Assembly: GCF_024343615.1 (NCBI RefSeq)
Contig: NZ_RJUB01000005.1
Coordinates: 1-64,000, forward strand
Direction: 5' to 3'
From: Ferruginibacter sp. HRS2-29
Lineage (GTDB): Bacteria; Bacteroidota; Bacteroidia; Chitinophagales; Chitinophagaceae
Length of the DNA: 64,000 nt
Shown here one piece after another: positions 16,352 to 25,222 of the stretch. The notes below the pieces were generated by a model. That model was not told where the DNA came from. It did not search any database and saw only the letters and a program-made list of their open reading frames with translations. The stretch's first letter is position 1, and the number at the start of each line of letters is the position of its first letter. The position numbers were made by a program, and so were the translations under genes.

Positions 16352-17467
16352 ATGCAAACCGCAATCAGCAATTGTACCATCTTTACCGGCGAAGAGATCA
16401 TAAGGGATGCGGTGATCGTAACCGAACAGGATATCATCATTGCTATACAAAAAGAAATACCTCCACACTCAAAACATATTGATCTCGGCGGGAAAAATAT
16501 AGCTGCCGGTTTTTTGGATATACAGGTAAACGGGGGCCACGAGCTGTATTTCAGCGAGCATCTCAACGAGGCCGCTATCCACGACATCTGCCAGGCGAGC
16601 CTGCAATATGGCACTACGCATGTATTGCCCTGCCTCATTTCTTCTTCGCAGGAAAATATCCTGAAGGGCATTGAGACTGTAAAACATTTTATGCATACAC
16701 ATGGCGAAGGAGTGGTGGGGATGCATCTCGAAGGGCCTTTCATCAATCCTGCAAAACGAGGGGCGCATGTAAAAGAACTGGTGCGTAAACCAACCAATGC
16801 AGAGCTGGAAGAAATAATAAAATACGGTTGTGATGTGATCAAAGTGATGACCATAGCTCCCGAATGTTTTACCGACGCACAACTGGATATGCTGCTAGAA
16901 AGTGGTATCGTGCTTTCTGCCGGACATTCCGAAATGACCTGCGAACAGGCGTTGCGGTATTTTGATAAAGGTATCAGGCTGGTGACGCACCTGTACAATG
17001 CCATGACGCAGATGGAGCATCGTGCACCGGGACTGGTAGGGGCAACCTTTACTAACGGGGATGTGTATGCGCCTATCATACTCGATGGAGCACATTGTGA
17101 TTATGCTGCCGCAAAAATTGCCTTAAAACAAAAAGAAGATAAATTATTCCTTATCAGTGATGCTGCATTTCTCGGAAGAAAAGTACAGTCATTCAGCTGG
17201 GGAAATTTTGATGCTACATTGATGGATGGTTTTTACCGCAACAAAGAAGGAAAACTTGCAGGAGCGGCTATCTCTATGGCAGAAGCCGTGCAGAATGCGA
17301 TGCAATATTTAGAAGTCAGTCTTGTAAAAGCGATTGCAATGGCAACCGTTCATCCGGCAAAAGCGATCGGGATGGAAAATAACATCGGTTATATCAAGCC
17401 GGGTTACCAGGCAAGGTTCGTTGTATTCAACGATGAGTTTTCACAATACGAAACATTGATCGCCTGA
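16352..17467 (+). CDS. nagA: N-acetylglucosamine-6-phosphate deacetylase
   Basis: A 371-residue amidohydrolase converting GlcNAc-6-P to GlcN-6-P and acetate in the cytoplasm. Family landmarks are all present: FLDIQVNGG, HLEGPFINPAKRGAH (metal-binding Glu), AGHSEMT and THLYNAM (metal His), the DGAHCD substrate loop, and catalytic Asp in LISDAA. Length is typical. A promoter-like TTTCTTTG (near 16331) is one base off the -7 consensus. nagB is not in the window. The membrane acyltransferase at 18553 is of the NagX type, supporting an amino-sugar theme. Confidence 0.94.
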   Translation: MQTAISNCTIFTGEEIIRDAVIVTEQDIIIAIQKEIPPHSKHIDLGGKNIAAGFLDIQVNGGHELYFSEHLNEAAIHDICQASLQYGTTHVLPCLISSSQENILKGIETVKHFMHTHGEGVVGMHLEGPFINPAKRGAHVKELVRKPTNAELEEIIKYGCDVIKVMTIAPECFTDAQLDMLLESGIVLSAGHSEMTCEQALRYFDKGIRLVTHLYNAMTQMEHRAPGLVGATFTNGDVYAPIILDGAHCDYAAAKIALKQKEDKLFLISDAAFLGRKVQSFSWGNFDATLMDGFYRNKEGKLAGAAISMAEAVQNAMQYLEVSLVKAIAMATVHPAKAIGMENNIGYIKPGYQARFVVFNDEFSQYETLIA

Positions 17468-17544
17468 TGAAATTGTAAAAGTATGTCAGCCTGAGCTTGT
17501 CGGAGGCATTACATTTACGTAAGCTTCAACGGGATCATGCTGAC

Positions 17545-17552
17545 AAAGGAGG
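17545..17552 (+). promoter_or_regulatory. strong Shine-Dalgarno deciding the EamA start
   Basis: AAAGGAGG lies 8 bases before ATG 17561. Such a strong site is unusual in this SD-poor genome. It favours 17561 over the in-frame ATG at 17537, which would place the site inside the coding sequence. Confidence 0.65.
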
Positions 17553-17560
17553 TATTAGTA

Positions 17561-18448
17561 ATGAATAAGAACTTTATTTTAACCGGTATCATATTCGCTT
17601 TTCTATGGGCATCCGCATCAACGGCTACCAAGATCGGATTGGAATCGGCACAACCTTTTGTAATAGCGGTGAGCCGGTTCTTCATCGCCGGCATGATCAT
17701 GCTGATAGCGGCCCATTTTTTTCTACGCAAAAGTTTGCCGCCAAAAGATACATGGGCAAAGATCATGATCTATGGCCTGCTCAACGTGAGCATCTATCTC
17801 GGATTATACGTCATCGGCATGCAGAAGATATCTGCCGGGCTGGGTACGCTGGCAGTAGGTATGAATCCTGTGCTGATCAGTTTTATGGGGGCCTTCTTCT
17901 TCCGGCAAAAGATAACGGGTATGGGTATACTAAGTTTGCTGTTGTGCCTGCTGGGGATATTCATCGCGGCGTATCCATTGTTGCGCACCAGTTATGCCAG
18001 CATCGATGGTATCATCATTATTTTTATCAGCATGATGGCGTATTCGGGTGGGGCCATCTATTATTCCAAAACAGATTGGAAGGGGATGGATATCCTTACC
18101 ATCAATGGCTGGCAAACGATCATCGGCGGATTATTCCTGTTACCATTCCTGTTTTTTTTCTACGATCCGGCAAAGAACCGGTACGATATGCATTTCTGGA
18201 CCGGTACCCTCTGGCTGGCCATCCCGGTATCCATAGGCGCCGTTCAATGCTGGATGATACTGCTGAAAAAGGATGCGGTGAAAGCAGCTTACTGGCTTTT
18301 TCTCTGCCCGGTATTCGGGTTTTTGCTCGCACGGATCTTTTTGAAAGAGCCGCTGAGCCTTTACACCGCAGGAGGTGTGCTGATGGTGATCGCAGGCCTG
18401 TACATTGCACAGCGATACAAGGTTACAAGGTTGAAGGTTGAAGGTTGA
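17561..18448 (+). CDS. EamA/DMT-family transporter
   Basis: A 295-residue inner-membrane protein with ten hydrophobic segments in two EamA repeats. The first repeat starts MNKNFILTGIIFAFLWASA, with the conserved ATKIGLESAQPF region; the second covers IDGIIIIFISMMAYSGGAI to LMVIAGLYIAQ. Exports metabolites, often amino acids or purines; substrate unknown. The C-terminus RLKVEG is encoded by the first units of the GGTTGAA array that starts at 18429, so the reading frame has run into the repeat. Confidence 0.9.
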   Translation: MNKNFILTGIIFAFLWASASTATKIGLESAQPFVIAVSRFFIAGMIMLIAAHFFLRKSLPPKDTWAKIMIYGLLNVSIYLGLYVIGMQKISAGLGTLAVGMNPVLISFMGAFFFRQKITGMGILSLLLCLLGIFIAAYPLLRTSYASIDGIIIIFISMMAYSGGAIYYSKTDWKGMDILTINGWQTIIGGLFLLPFLFFFYDPAKNRYDMHFWTGTLWLAIPVSIGAVQCWMILLKKDAVKAAYWLFLCPVFGFLLARIFLKEPLSLYTAGGVLMVIAGLYIAQRYKVTRLKVEG

Positions 18449-18552
18449 AGGTTGAAGGTTGAAAATCTTTTCGGTTTGCAAATTTGTTAAAAAAAAGAAC
18501 AAACTATCAAGCCGTGAGTAAACCTTCAACCTTCAACCTTCAACCTTCAACT
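18429..18552. repeat. GGTTGAA array facing its inverted copy
   Basis: Five perfect GGTTGAA units (18429-18463), about 60 bases of unrelated sequence, then three perfect TTCAACC units and one altered unit (18525-18552). The arms can form a long stem between two convergent genes, and overlap the last codons of the EamA gene. The minus-strand stop follows at once (18553). Confidence 0.92.
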
Positions 18553-19761
18553 TTAAACCTTAATGTAGATCTTCTTACGGTCGAGCAGCCATGCAAAGAA
18601 CCACATCATGATGATGAAGCAGATGGCATACATGAGTGAGGCATTCAATTCGTTTTTGAAAACGGGCTTGCACAATTTTGCATAAAACCATTCAAACGGC
18701 GATGCTTTATAATTTGCATTTATGGGCACTTTTATCAGTCCCATAAGTCTTGGTAAAATTCCGCTCAATACAAAAATGAACAACGCATTTTTACCGAACA
18801 CATCAAAAAATCTGCTCCATGCACCGCGTTTGTTTTTGAATTCTATCACATAAATGAATACGCTCAACACCATCAGCGCAAGGCCGGTAGTGTATACGGT
18901 GAAACTGCTGGTCCAGATCTTTTTATTGATCGGGAAAGTCATGTCCCAGAAAAAGCCTGCAAAGATGAGTACGCATCCGGTCATGAATAATCCGTTGAGC
19001 ATTTCAGGCGTTTTGCCTTTGGCAAGAATATATTGCCCTACGAGATAGCCGAAGATCACCTGCACGACAGAGCCGAATACACTCATCGAACCTTCAGGAT
19101 CGAATGCGATTCCTTCGCCATGGTACATATGTTTTTCCCCTACCAGCTTAATGTCTACAGAAGTGCCAAACCAGCCATGGATGCTGAATGGATCTGCCGG
19201 ATTTGCCGCCAGGCAAAGAAACCAGTACGCCAGCAATATGAATGCACTGGCCACAAATGAACCACGCACCTTGAAGAAATGTATCAGCACCGCACCAAAG
19301 AAATAGGCGAGTGCAATGCGCTGCAGTACGCCAAATATCCTCACGCCTTTTGTTATCTCAACAATTTGCCCGTTTTTATCAATATAGTCTGTCCAGGTAA
19401 ATCCTTTGGCGATCGTTTGTGGCACCAGGTGCCCGTCGATACCCGGGCGCATCACTTCCACGATGAAAGGGAACCAGTTGAGGAATAATCCGATGAGAAA
19501 GATCAGCAATGTCCGTTTGATGACTTTTTTCCAGAACACAGTTTCGCCTGCCGCTTCCAGCTTAGGGATCACAAAAGCCATGGCGTTGCCTACGGCGAAT
19601 AAAAAAAACGGGAAAACAAGATCGGTGGGGGTGCAGCCATGCCAGTTTGCATGTTCGAGCGGCGGGTAGATATGCCCCCAGCTGCCGGGGTTGTTTACCA
19701 ATATCATCAGGGCTACAGTGGCGCCTCGAAAAACATCGAGCGAGTAAAATCGGTTATTCAT
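18553..19761 (-). CDS. NagX-like membrane acyltransferase (DUF5009/HGSNAT type)
   Basis: A 402-residue polytopic inner-membrane protein with about ten membrane segments. It starts at ATG 19761 (MNNRFYSLDVFRG); the GTG eight codons upstream is less likely. Family signs: SLDVFRGATVALMILVNNPG, then a conserved HANWHGCTPTDLVFPFFLF segment holding the His thought to carry acetyl in human HGSNAT. Related bacterial proteins (NagX) occur in GlcNAc-use clusters and are presumed to act on amino sugars. nagA lies nearby on the other strand, so a link is plausible but not proven. Confidence 0.87.
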   Translation of the reverse strand: MNNRFYSLDVFRGATVALMILVNNPGSWGHIYPPLEHANWHGCTPTDLVFPFFLFAVGNAMAFVIPKLEAAGETVFWKKVIKRTLLIFLIGLFLNWFPFIVEVMRPGIDGHLVPQTIAKGFTWTDYIDKNGQIVEITKGVRIFGVLQRIALAYFFGAVLIHFFKVRGSFVASAFILLAYWFLCLAANPADPFSIHGWFGTSVDIKLVGEKHMYHGEGIAFDPEGSMSVFGSVVQVIFGYLVGQYILAKGKTPEMLNGLFMTGCVLIFAGFFWDMTFPINKKIWTSSFTVYTTGLALMVLSVFIYVIEFKNKRGAWSRFFDVFGKNALFIFVLSGILPRLMGLIKVPINANYKASPFEWFYAKLCKPVFKNELNASLMYAICFIIMMWFFAWLLDRKKIYIKV

Positions 19762-19803
19762 GCTGGCTGGGTTAATGGGTGCCACACAATTTAAGGATTT
19801 TTG

Positions 19804-19839
19804 ATTACACGGATTAAAGCGAATTACACAGATTAGCGG
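19804..19839. repeat. ATTACACGGATTAAAG-type dispersed repeat
   Basis: Two imperfect direct units, GATTACACGGATTAAAG and GAATTACACAGATTAG, in the gap between two minus-strand genes. Same family as the sequences flanking 1856-1949 and 57163-57199. Confidence 0.65.
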
Positions 19840-19935
19840 AGATCGAAAATAAATGTATTTAAATATTTTTAAAGCTTAACACCTGCTTTCATGGTCTTCA
19901 ATCGCTTAATCAATTGCCGGTCGTCCGTCGTCTTC

Positions 19936-21849
19936 CTACATCCGCTCACTCAGCTCCAGCCACCTCATTTCTTTTTCATCCAGTTGTTGAATGATCTCAC
20001 TGATGCGGTCTGCGGCTTTCTGCAATTCATCGTAAGGCAGATTACCACTCATTTTTTCTTCCAGTGTTTTCTTTTCTTCCTGTAAAGCGGGCATTTCTTT
20101 TTCCAGCGTTTCAAATTCGAATTTTTCCTTAAAAGAAAGTTTCTTCGGAGCCTCACCCTTCGTTGTACTTACTGAGGTCTGTGGTCTGTCGTCGGTGGCT
20201 TTCTCTTCCGGTGCTGATTTCATGATCTGCTGGTCCATATCTTTCAGCAAACCTTTGCTCATCGCTTCCCTGTATTGTGTATAGTTTCCGGGATAATCCC
20301 TGATGACACCATTTCCTTCAAACGCGAACAAATGATCCACCATGCGATCCATGAAATAACGATCGTGGCTCACGATGAGGATGCAACCCGGGTATTCGAG
20401 TAAAAATTCTTCCAGCGTCCGCAATGTCTGCAGGTCGAGGTCATTGGTAGGCTCATCGAGTACGAGGAAGTTGGGGTTGACGAACAACACACTCATGAGG
20501 TGAAGCCTGCGCTTTTCGCCACCGCTCAATTTACTGAGCATGGTGAATTGCTGCTCGGCAGTAAACCCGAATTTTTCCATGAACATGCTTGCCGAGAGCT
20601 TGGTGCCATCTGCCAGCGGAAAATATTCGGCCATATCTTTTACATATTCAATGGCACGTTTATCGGTTTTGTAGACCAGGCCTTCCTGGCTGAAATTGCC
20701 GAAAACCACTGTGTCGCCGTGGTTGATCTTGCCACTGTCGGGCAATTCCTGCTGCAGGGCGATCTTTAAAAATGTGGATTTGCCCACACCATTTTTTCCC
20801 ACCACCCCAATGCGTTCGCCTCTTTTGAAAGTGTAATCAAACCCTTTCATGATGACGAGGTCGCCAAAGCTTTTATTCACTTTTTTAAGCTCAAGTATCT
20901 TTCCGCCAAGCCTGGTCATTTTTACCTGCAGGCTTACTTCGGCCACATCTTTTTGTTGCTTCACCCGCTCTTCCACTTCGGCAAACGCATCCTGTCGGCT
21001 TTTGCTTTTGGTGGTGCGGGCTTTGGGTTGCTTACGCATCCATTCCAGTTCCTTGCGGAAAATGTTTTTATCTTTTTGCAATTCGCTCTGCTGCACTTCC
21101 AGCCGCAGGCTTTTTTGCTCCAGGAAATAATCGTAATTGCCTTTGTACACGAATACCTTTTCCTCGTCGATCTCCACAATTTCGTTACACACGGCATCCA
21201 GGAAGTAACGGTCATGCGTCACCAGCAACAACGTGATCTTGGCCGCATCCAGGTATTCTTCCAGCCATTCTATCATGGCTACATCCAGGTGGTTCGTAGG
21301 TTCATCGAGTATGAGTAAACATCTTCCTTCGTGCAGTTGTGCCTCAATGAGCGACTGTGCCAGGGCCACCCTTTTTTTCTGTCCGCCACTGAGGTTGCCC
21401 ACTTTTTCGTTGAGGTGATGGATGTTGAGTTTGCCCAATATCTGTTTCAGGTCGCTTTCAAAACTCCAGGCATTGAGATCGTCGATCTTTGCCATCAGCT
21501 CGCCCAGTTTGTCGTGGTCATCAGAACCTTCCTCCAAAAAAAGCTCATATTCCTTTACCACTTTCACCACGGGGTGATCGAGGCGAAGTACATTGTCCCA
21601 GATGGTTTTGGCAGGGTCGAAGTCATTGTCCTGCTGCAACATCACGGTTTTGATGTCTTTATGTATCCACACCGTTCCGCTATCGGCGGTATCCAGCCCG
21701 GCGATGATCTTCATGAGCGTACTTTTCCCGCTCCCGTTGCGGGCAACCAACGCGATCTTATCGCCTTCTTCTATATTAATGGTGATATTCCTGAAAAGTG
21801 TCCTGATCCCGAATGATTTGGTCAGGTTTTCTACTGAAGCGTAATGCAT
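19936..21849 (-). CDS. ABC-F family ATPase (Uup-like)
   Basis: A soluble 637-residue protein with two ABC domains and no membrane part. Domain 1: Walker A ARNGSGKST, signature LSGGQKKR, Walker B LLILDEPTNHLD. A linker of about 80 charged residues (QSELQKDKNIFRKELEWMRK) follows. Domain 2: GKNGVGKST, LSGGEKRR, LVLDEPTNDLD. The C-terminus is a coiled coil (KLSFKEKFEFETLEKEM onward), as in Uup, which links the family to ribosomes and DNA branch structures. Start taken at ATG 21849 because a -7-like TAACTTTG (21856-21863) overlaps the alternative ATG at 21858, so transcripts would begin after it. Confidence 0.92.
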   Translation of the reverse strand: MHYASVENLTKSFGIRTLFRNITINIEEGDKIALVARNGSGKSTLMKIIAGLDTADSGTVWIHKDIKTVMLQQDNDFDPAKTIWDNVLRLDHPVVKVVKEYELFLEEGSDDHDKLGELMAKIDDLNAWSFESDLKQILGKLNIHHLNEKVGNLSGGQKKRVALAQSLIEAQLHEGRCLLILDEPTNHLDVAMIEWLEEYLDAAKITLLLVTHDRYFLDAVCNEIVEIDEEKVFVYKGNYDYFLEQKSLRLEVQQSELQKDKNIFRKELEWMRKQPKARTTKSKSRQDAFAEVEERVKQQKDVAEVSLQVKMTRLGGKILELKKVNKSFGDLVIMKGFDYTFKRGERIGVVGKNGVGKSTFLKIALQQELPDSGKINHGDTVVFGNFSQEGLVYKTDKRAIEYVKDMAEYFPLADGTKLSASMFMEKFGFTAEQQFTMLSKLSGGEKRRLHLMSVLFVNPNFLVLDEPTNDLDLQTLRTLEEFLLEYPGCILIVSHDRYFMDRMVDHLFAFEGNGVIRDYPGNYTQYREAMSKGLLKDMDQQIMKSAPEEKATDDRPQTSVSTTKGEAPKKLSFKEKFEFETLEKEMPALQEEKKTLEEKMSGNLPYDELQKAADRISEIIQQLDEKEMRWLELSERM

Positions 21850-21855
21850 AGGACG

Positions 21856-21863
21856 CAAAGTTA
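21856..21863 (-). promoter_or_regulatory. -7 box of the ABC-F gene
   Basis: TAACTTTG on the minus strand fits TAnnTTTG and lies seven bases before ATG 21849. A leader of only a few bases is expected. No clear -33 TTG is seen at the usual distance. Confidence 0.45.
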
Positions 21864-21864
21864 C

Positions 21865-21984
21865 GAGATTAGAGATTAGGGTTTAGAGTTTAGATGGTTT
21901 GCCAGGTATCGCTGTTCTTTGAACCCTCTAAACCCTGTAAACTCCTAAACCTCTCCTAAACCCTAATCTCTAAACCCTAAACTT
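21865..21984. repeat. GATTAGGGTTTAG arrays in inverted order
   Basis: Left arm GAGATTAGAGATTAGGGTTTAGAGTTTAG and right arm of complementary units (CTCTAAACCC, CTCCTAAACC, CCTAATCTCTAAACCCTAAAC) enclose about 30 bases. Same unit family as the arms bracketing the four-helix gene (39893-40478), but with no gene inside. Confidence 0.85.
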
Positions 21985-21990
21985 TTTTAC

Positions 21991-21998
21991 TAGATTTG
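21991..21998 (+). promoter_or_regulatory. -7 box left before the decayed beta-helix gene
   Basis: TAGATTTG fits TAnnTTTG, 22 bases before ATG 22020. The promoter seems intact although the gene is not. Confidence 0.45.
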
Positions 21999-22019
21999 CG
22001 CAAATTCGCGTTTTCGCCC

Positions 22020-23044
22020 ATGAGGAGCATTGGATTATTAATGACAGTTGTGTTGGTTATAATGAGTTCCCTGGCGGGAGCACAGGTTGTAAAAATGTAA
22101 CAATCAGAAAATCAACCTGCTCGGACACCGGGGAGTAGGCAATAAACCTTACGAACGTGTACATGACGGGCTTTTGATATTGAACAGTCAGGCGGTAAAG
22201 GTTCAAAACTGCAGCTTTAATTATTTGGGAAGAGATGGCCCGATGATCCTTGAAGACCGCGATAAGATCCCGGTAAGGGGTATTTCGTTTTCCAACTGCA
22301 CTTTCAATTACAATGGGCGCAACGGGTTCAGCTGGTGCGGAGGCGAAGAGGTACGTTTTTACAAATGTTTTTTTTAAAACAATGGTAAAGGCCGTATAGA
22401 AACGAATCCCGCATCGGGATTAGATATTGAGCCGGAGCGTGATGCGTTGTGCAAAAAAGGGAGTTTTGTAGCGTGCGAATTCGCCAATAACAGCGGATAT
22501 GCCGTCACAAGTGGTTATCTCACAGCATCGGAAGTGCTTTTGGACAGTTGCAGGATCATCGGAAATACCAACTACTCCTTCCATACTGCTTCGCCGAAAT
22601 TCAGGGTGTCGAACAGTTTTATTGCCGGAACATCATTATTATATTATGATGCCGCTACCGAAGCTGACGGAACTAAGTTGAATAACTGTATTTTTACAGA
22701 TTCTATACCGGGACAGAAAATATACATCCTGAACTATGGTACGGGCATTTATGGCCAAAATGTGCAGTTGTTGGATTGTACCTTTAATGCCTGCATAGCG
22801 TCTCTTATTTATGTGGAGCCGGCAGGAAAAAACGCAGGATAGTACGGGAAATGCCCGGTTCAAAAAATGCAGGTTCAACGCTTATTTTAAAAAGCCGGCA
22901 ACCTGGGGTAAACTGGCTTTACTGGCAGGATATACCGTATTTGAGGATTGCACTTTTAAAAGTTCGGGTTATGCCGATTTTAAAGGAGTGCTGAACGAAG
23001 AGTGGCTGAAAATATATCAGAAACGAAATACTTTTATAAATTAA
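22020..23044 (+). pseudogene. decayed secreted beta-helix protein
   Basis: A signal peptide (MRSIGLLMTVVLVIMSSLAGAQ split across 22020-22085) ends at a TAA after four more codons. Beta-helix-like sequence continues in a second frame (GCKNVTIRKSTCSDTGE, 22085-22135), then a third (from about 22141: VKVQNCSFNYLGRDGPM, ISFSNCTFNYNGRNGF). That frame has an in-frame TAA at 22375 and reads on to 22842 (FVACEFANNSGYAV, LLDCTFNACIASLIYVEP). A last shift near an A6 run (22826) leads to ARFKKCRFNAYFKK and FEDCTFKSSGYADF, ending at 23044. The repeated NCxFxxN turns suggest a right-handed parallel beta-helix (pectate-lyase-like) protein. At least three frameshifts and one nonsense codon make simple sequencing error unlikely. 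It sits directly before gmd, so it may be a remnant of the surface-glycan locus. Confidence 0.8.
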
Positions 23045-23073
23045 AAACTGCTGTTGAAGCAAACAAATAACTG

Positions 23074-24180
23074 ATGAAAGTTGCATTAATTACTGGCGTT
23101 ACAGGACAAGACGGGGCATATTTATCGGATCTGCTGTTGTCGAAGGGGTATGAAGTACATGGTATCAAAAGGCGTTCTTCGCAGATCAATACGCAGCGTA
23201 TTGATCATATTTACCAGGATCCTCACGAAACAAATGTCCGTTTCAAACTTCATTACGGGGATCTCACCGATTCTACGAACATCATCCGCATCATACAGGA
23301 AGTGCAGCCCGATGAGATCTACAATCTCGGCGCCATGAGCCATGTGCATGTGAGTTTCGACACACCCGAATATGTAGGCAATACTGATGCGCTGGGAACT
23401 TTGCGTTTGCTGGAAGCCATCCGTATCCTCAGGCTCGAAGGAAAAACGAGGATCTACCAGGCATCAACGTCCGAATTGTACGGATTGGTGCAGGAAGTGC
23501 CACAGTCGGAAAAAACACCCTTTTACCCACGCTCACCGTATGCCGTGGCCAAGCAATATGCATTCTGGATTACCGTCAATTATCGCGAAGCGTATAATAT
23601 ATATGCCTGCAACGGTATCCTTTTCAATCACGAAAGCCCGCTACGCGGCGAAACTTTCGTAACCCGTAAGATCACCCGTGCGGTAGCGGAAATAGCGCTC
23701 GGCATGCAGGAAAAGCTCTGGCTGGGCAACCTCAATGCACAACGCGACTGGGGCCATGCAAAAGATTACGTGGAAGCGATGTGGCGGATCCTGCAGCAGG
23801 ATGTAGCCGAAGATTATGTGATCGCTACCGGCATCACTCCACCGGTGAGGGATTTTGTGCGCATGGCATTTGAAGAAGTAGGCATCACCCTCGAATTCAA
23901 AGGTGAAGGTGAAAACGAAACCGCTGTGGTGGTTTCCTGTTCGGAAGAAAAATATCAGTTGCCGATAGGCAAGGAGGTAGTGGCAGTGGATAAGCACTAT
24001 TACCGCCCTACAGAAGTAGACCTGCTGATTGGGGATCCTACAAAAGCCAAAACCAGGCTTGGTTGGGAGCCGAAATACACCTTACCCGCATTAGTGAAAG
24101 AGATGGTAGCGGCCGATGTGGAATTGATGCGCATGCAATTGATGTTAAAAGAAAACGGTTATTATAAAACGATCAGTTAA
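23074..24180 (+). CDS. gmd: GDP-mannose 4,6-dehydratase
   Basis: A 368-residue SDR converting GDP-D-mannose to GDP-4-keto-6-deoxymannose. Signs: NAD loop [24 protein letters not shown] substrate loop, catalytic Ser/Thr in STSELYG, Y-x-x-x-K in [25 protein letters not shown], and the [14 protein letters not shown] motif typical of Gmd. It starts the intact part of the surface-glycan locus and is followed after 6 bases by fcl. Confidence 0.96.
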   Translation: MKVALITGVTGQDGAYLSDLLLSKGYEVHGIKRRSSQINTQRIDHIYQDPHETNVRFKLHYGDLTDSTNIIRIIQEVQPDEIYNLGAMSHVHVSFDTPEYVGNTDALGTLRLLEAIRILRLEGKTRIYQASTSELYGLVQEVPQSEKTPFYPRSPYAVAKQYAFWITVNYREAYNIYACNGILFNHESPLRGETFVTRKITRAVAEIALGMQEKLWLGNLNAQRDWGHAKDYVEAMWRILQQDVAEDYVIATGITPPVRDFVRMAFEEVGITLEFKGEGENETAVVVSCSEEKYQLPIGKEVVAVDKHYYRPTEVDLLIGDPTKAKTRLGWEPKYTLPALVKEMVAADVELMRMQLMLKENGYYKTIS

Positions 24181-24186
24181 TACAAC

Positions 24187-25119
24187 ATGAACTTAACAGA
24201 TAAGATATATATAGCGGGCCACAACGGGATGGTCGGGTCGGCAATCCTTCGGACACTAAAGGCAAAAGGATATAATAATTTTTTACTGAAAAGGTCAGAT
24301 GAGGTAGACCTCCGCAACCAGCAGGCGGTAAACGAATTGTTTCAAAAAGAGAAACCGGCTTACATTTTTCTTGCTGCCGCAAAAGTGGGGGGGATACAGG
24401 CTAATAATACTTATCGCGCCGATTTTATTTATGATAACCTGATCATGGAAGCAAATGTCATCCATGCTGCCTATGTGAACCAGGCGACCAAATTACTTTT
24501 TCTCGGCAGCAGTTGCATTTATCCTAAAAATGCCCCGCAACCGCTTAAAGAGGAATACCTGCTGACTGGCCTGCTGGAACCTACCAATGAACCGTACGCT
24601 ATTGCCAAAATAGCGGGCATTAAATTGTGCGATGCGTATCGTGCGCAATATGGCTGCAATTTTATCAGCGCTATGCCTACCAATCTGTATGGGCCCAATG
24701 ATAATTACGACCTCAGCAATTCTCATGTATTACCGGCTTTGCTGCGTAAATTTCATACTGCCACCGTCAACGGAGATCCCGGGGTGACGGTATGGGGAAG
24801 CGGCGCACCTTTGCGGGAGTTCCTTCATGTGGACGATATGGCCGAAGCCTGTATTTTCCTGATGAATAATTTCGAAGAAGAAGGATATGTGAACGTGGGT
24901 ACCGGGCATGATCTGTCGATCGGAGACCTTGCATTGATGATCAAAAAGATCACCGGTTTTTCCGGGAATATCGTGTTTGACAAAAGCAAGCCCGATGGCA
25001 CCATGCGCAAACTGATGGATGTAAGCAAACTTTCTACGCTGGGATGGAAATACAGCATAGATCTCGAAGATGGTATCCGTAGCGTTTATGAAGGATACAA
25101 AAGCGCTTCTTTTGTGTAA
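24187..25119 (+). CDS. fcl: GDP-L-fucose synthase
   Basis: A 310-residue bifunctional 3,5-epimerase/4-reductase completing GDP-L-fucose. Signs: AGHNGMVGSAI cofactor loop, AAKVGGIQANNTY, SSCIYPKNAPQPLKEEYLL with catalytic Ser-Cys, Y-x-x-x-K in YAIAKIAG, and MPTNLYGPNDNYD. Length is typical. It forms a pair with gmd, so L-fucose (or a derivative) is probably a building block of the local glycan. Confidence 0.96.
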   Translation: MNLTDKIYIAGHNGMVGSAILRTLKAKGYNNFLLKRSDEVDLRNQQAVNELFQKEKPAYIFLAAAKVGGIQANNTYRADFIYDNLIMEANVIHAAYVNQATKLLFLGSSCIYPKNAPQPLKEEYLLTGLLEPTNEPYAIAKIAGIKLCDAYRAQYGCNFISAMPTNLYGPNDNYDLSNSHVLPALLRKFHTATVNGDPGVTVWGSGAPLREFLHVDDMAEACIFLMNNFEEEGYVNVGTGHDLSIGDLALMIKKITGFSGNIVFDKSKPDGTMRKLMDVSKLSTLGWKYSIDLEDGIRSVYEGYKSASFV

Positions 25120-25126
25120 TTACCCC

Positions 25127-25206
25127 TACTTTTGCCACATTAAAAACGGTCCGGCAACGGGCGGCAGGCATTCATGACCCGGGAAGCGATATTCCCGCAA
25201 CCTGCC
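25127..25206 (+). promoter_or_regulatory. promoter and structured leader before rfbF
   Basis: TACTTTTG at 25127-25134 fits the -7 box; no good -33 is visible. The 90-base leader can fold: outer pair GGCAGG (25163-25168) with CCTGCC (25201-25206), inner hairpin CGGGAA (25180-25185) with TTCCCG (25192-25197), followed by TTTTAAAAAAAG. It could end some fcl transcripts or regulate the CDP-sugar genes. Confidence 0.4.
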
Positions 25207-25222
25207 TTTTAAAAAAAGATCA

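Noticed and set aside
17605..18441. 278-codon open frame on the same strand inside the EamA gene
   Set aside because: It is in another frame, rich in Arg, His and Gly without any fold pattern, and lies wholly inside a clear ten-span transporter.
21865..21984. Telomere-like CCCTAAA repeats suggesting a linear end or eukaryotic DNA
   Set aside because: Units are irregular, inverted and short, and bacterial genes continue on both sides; it fits the other inverted arrays.
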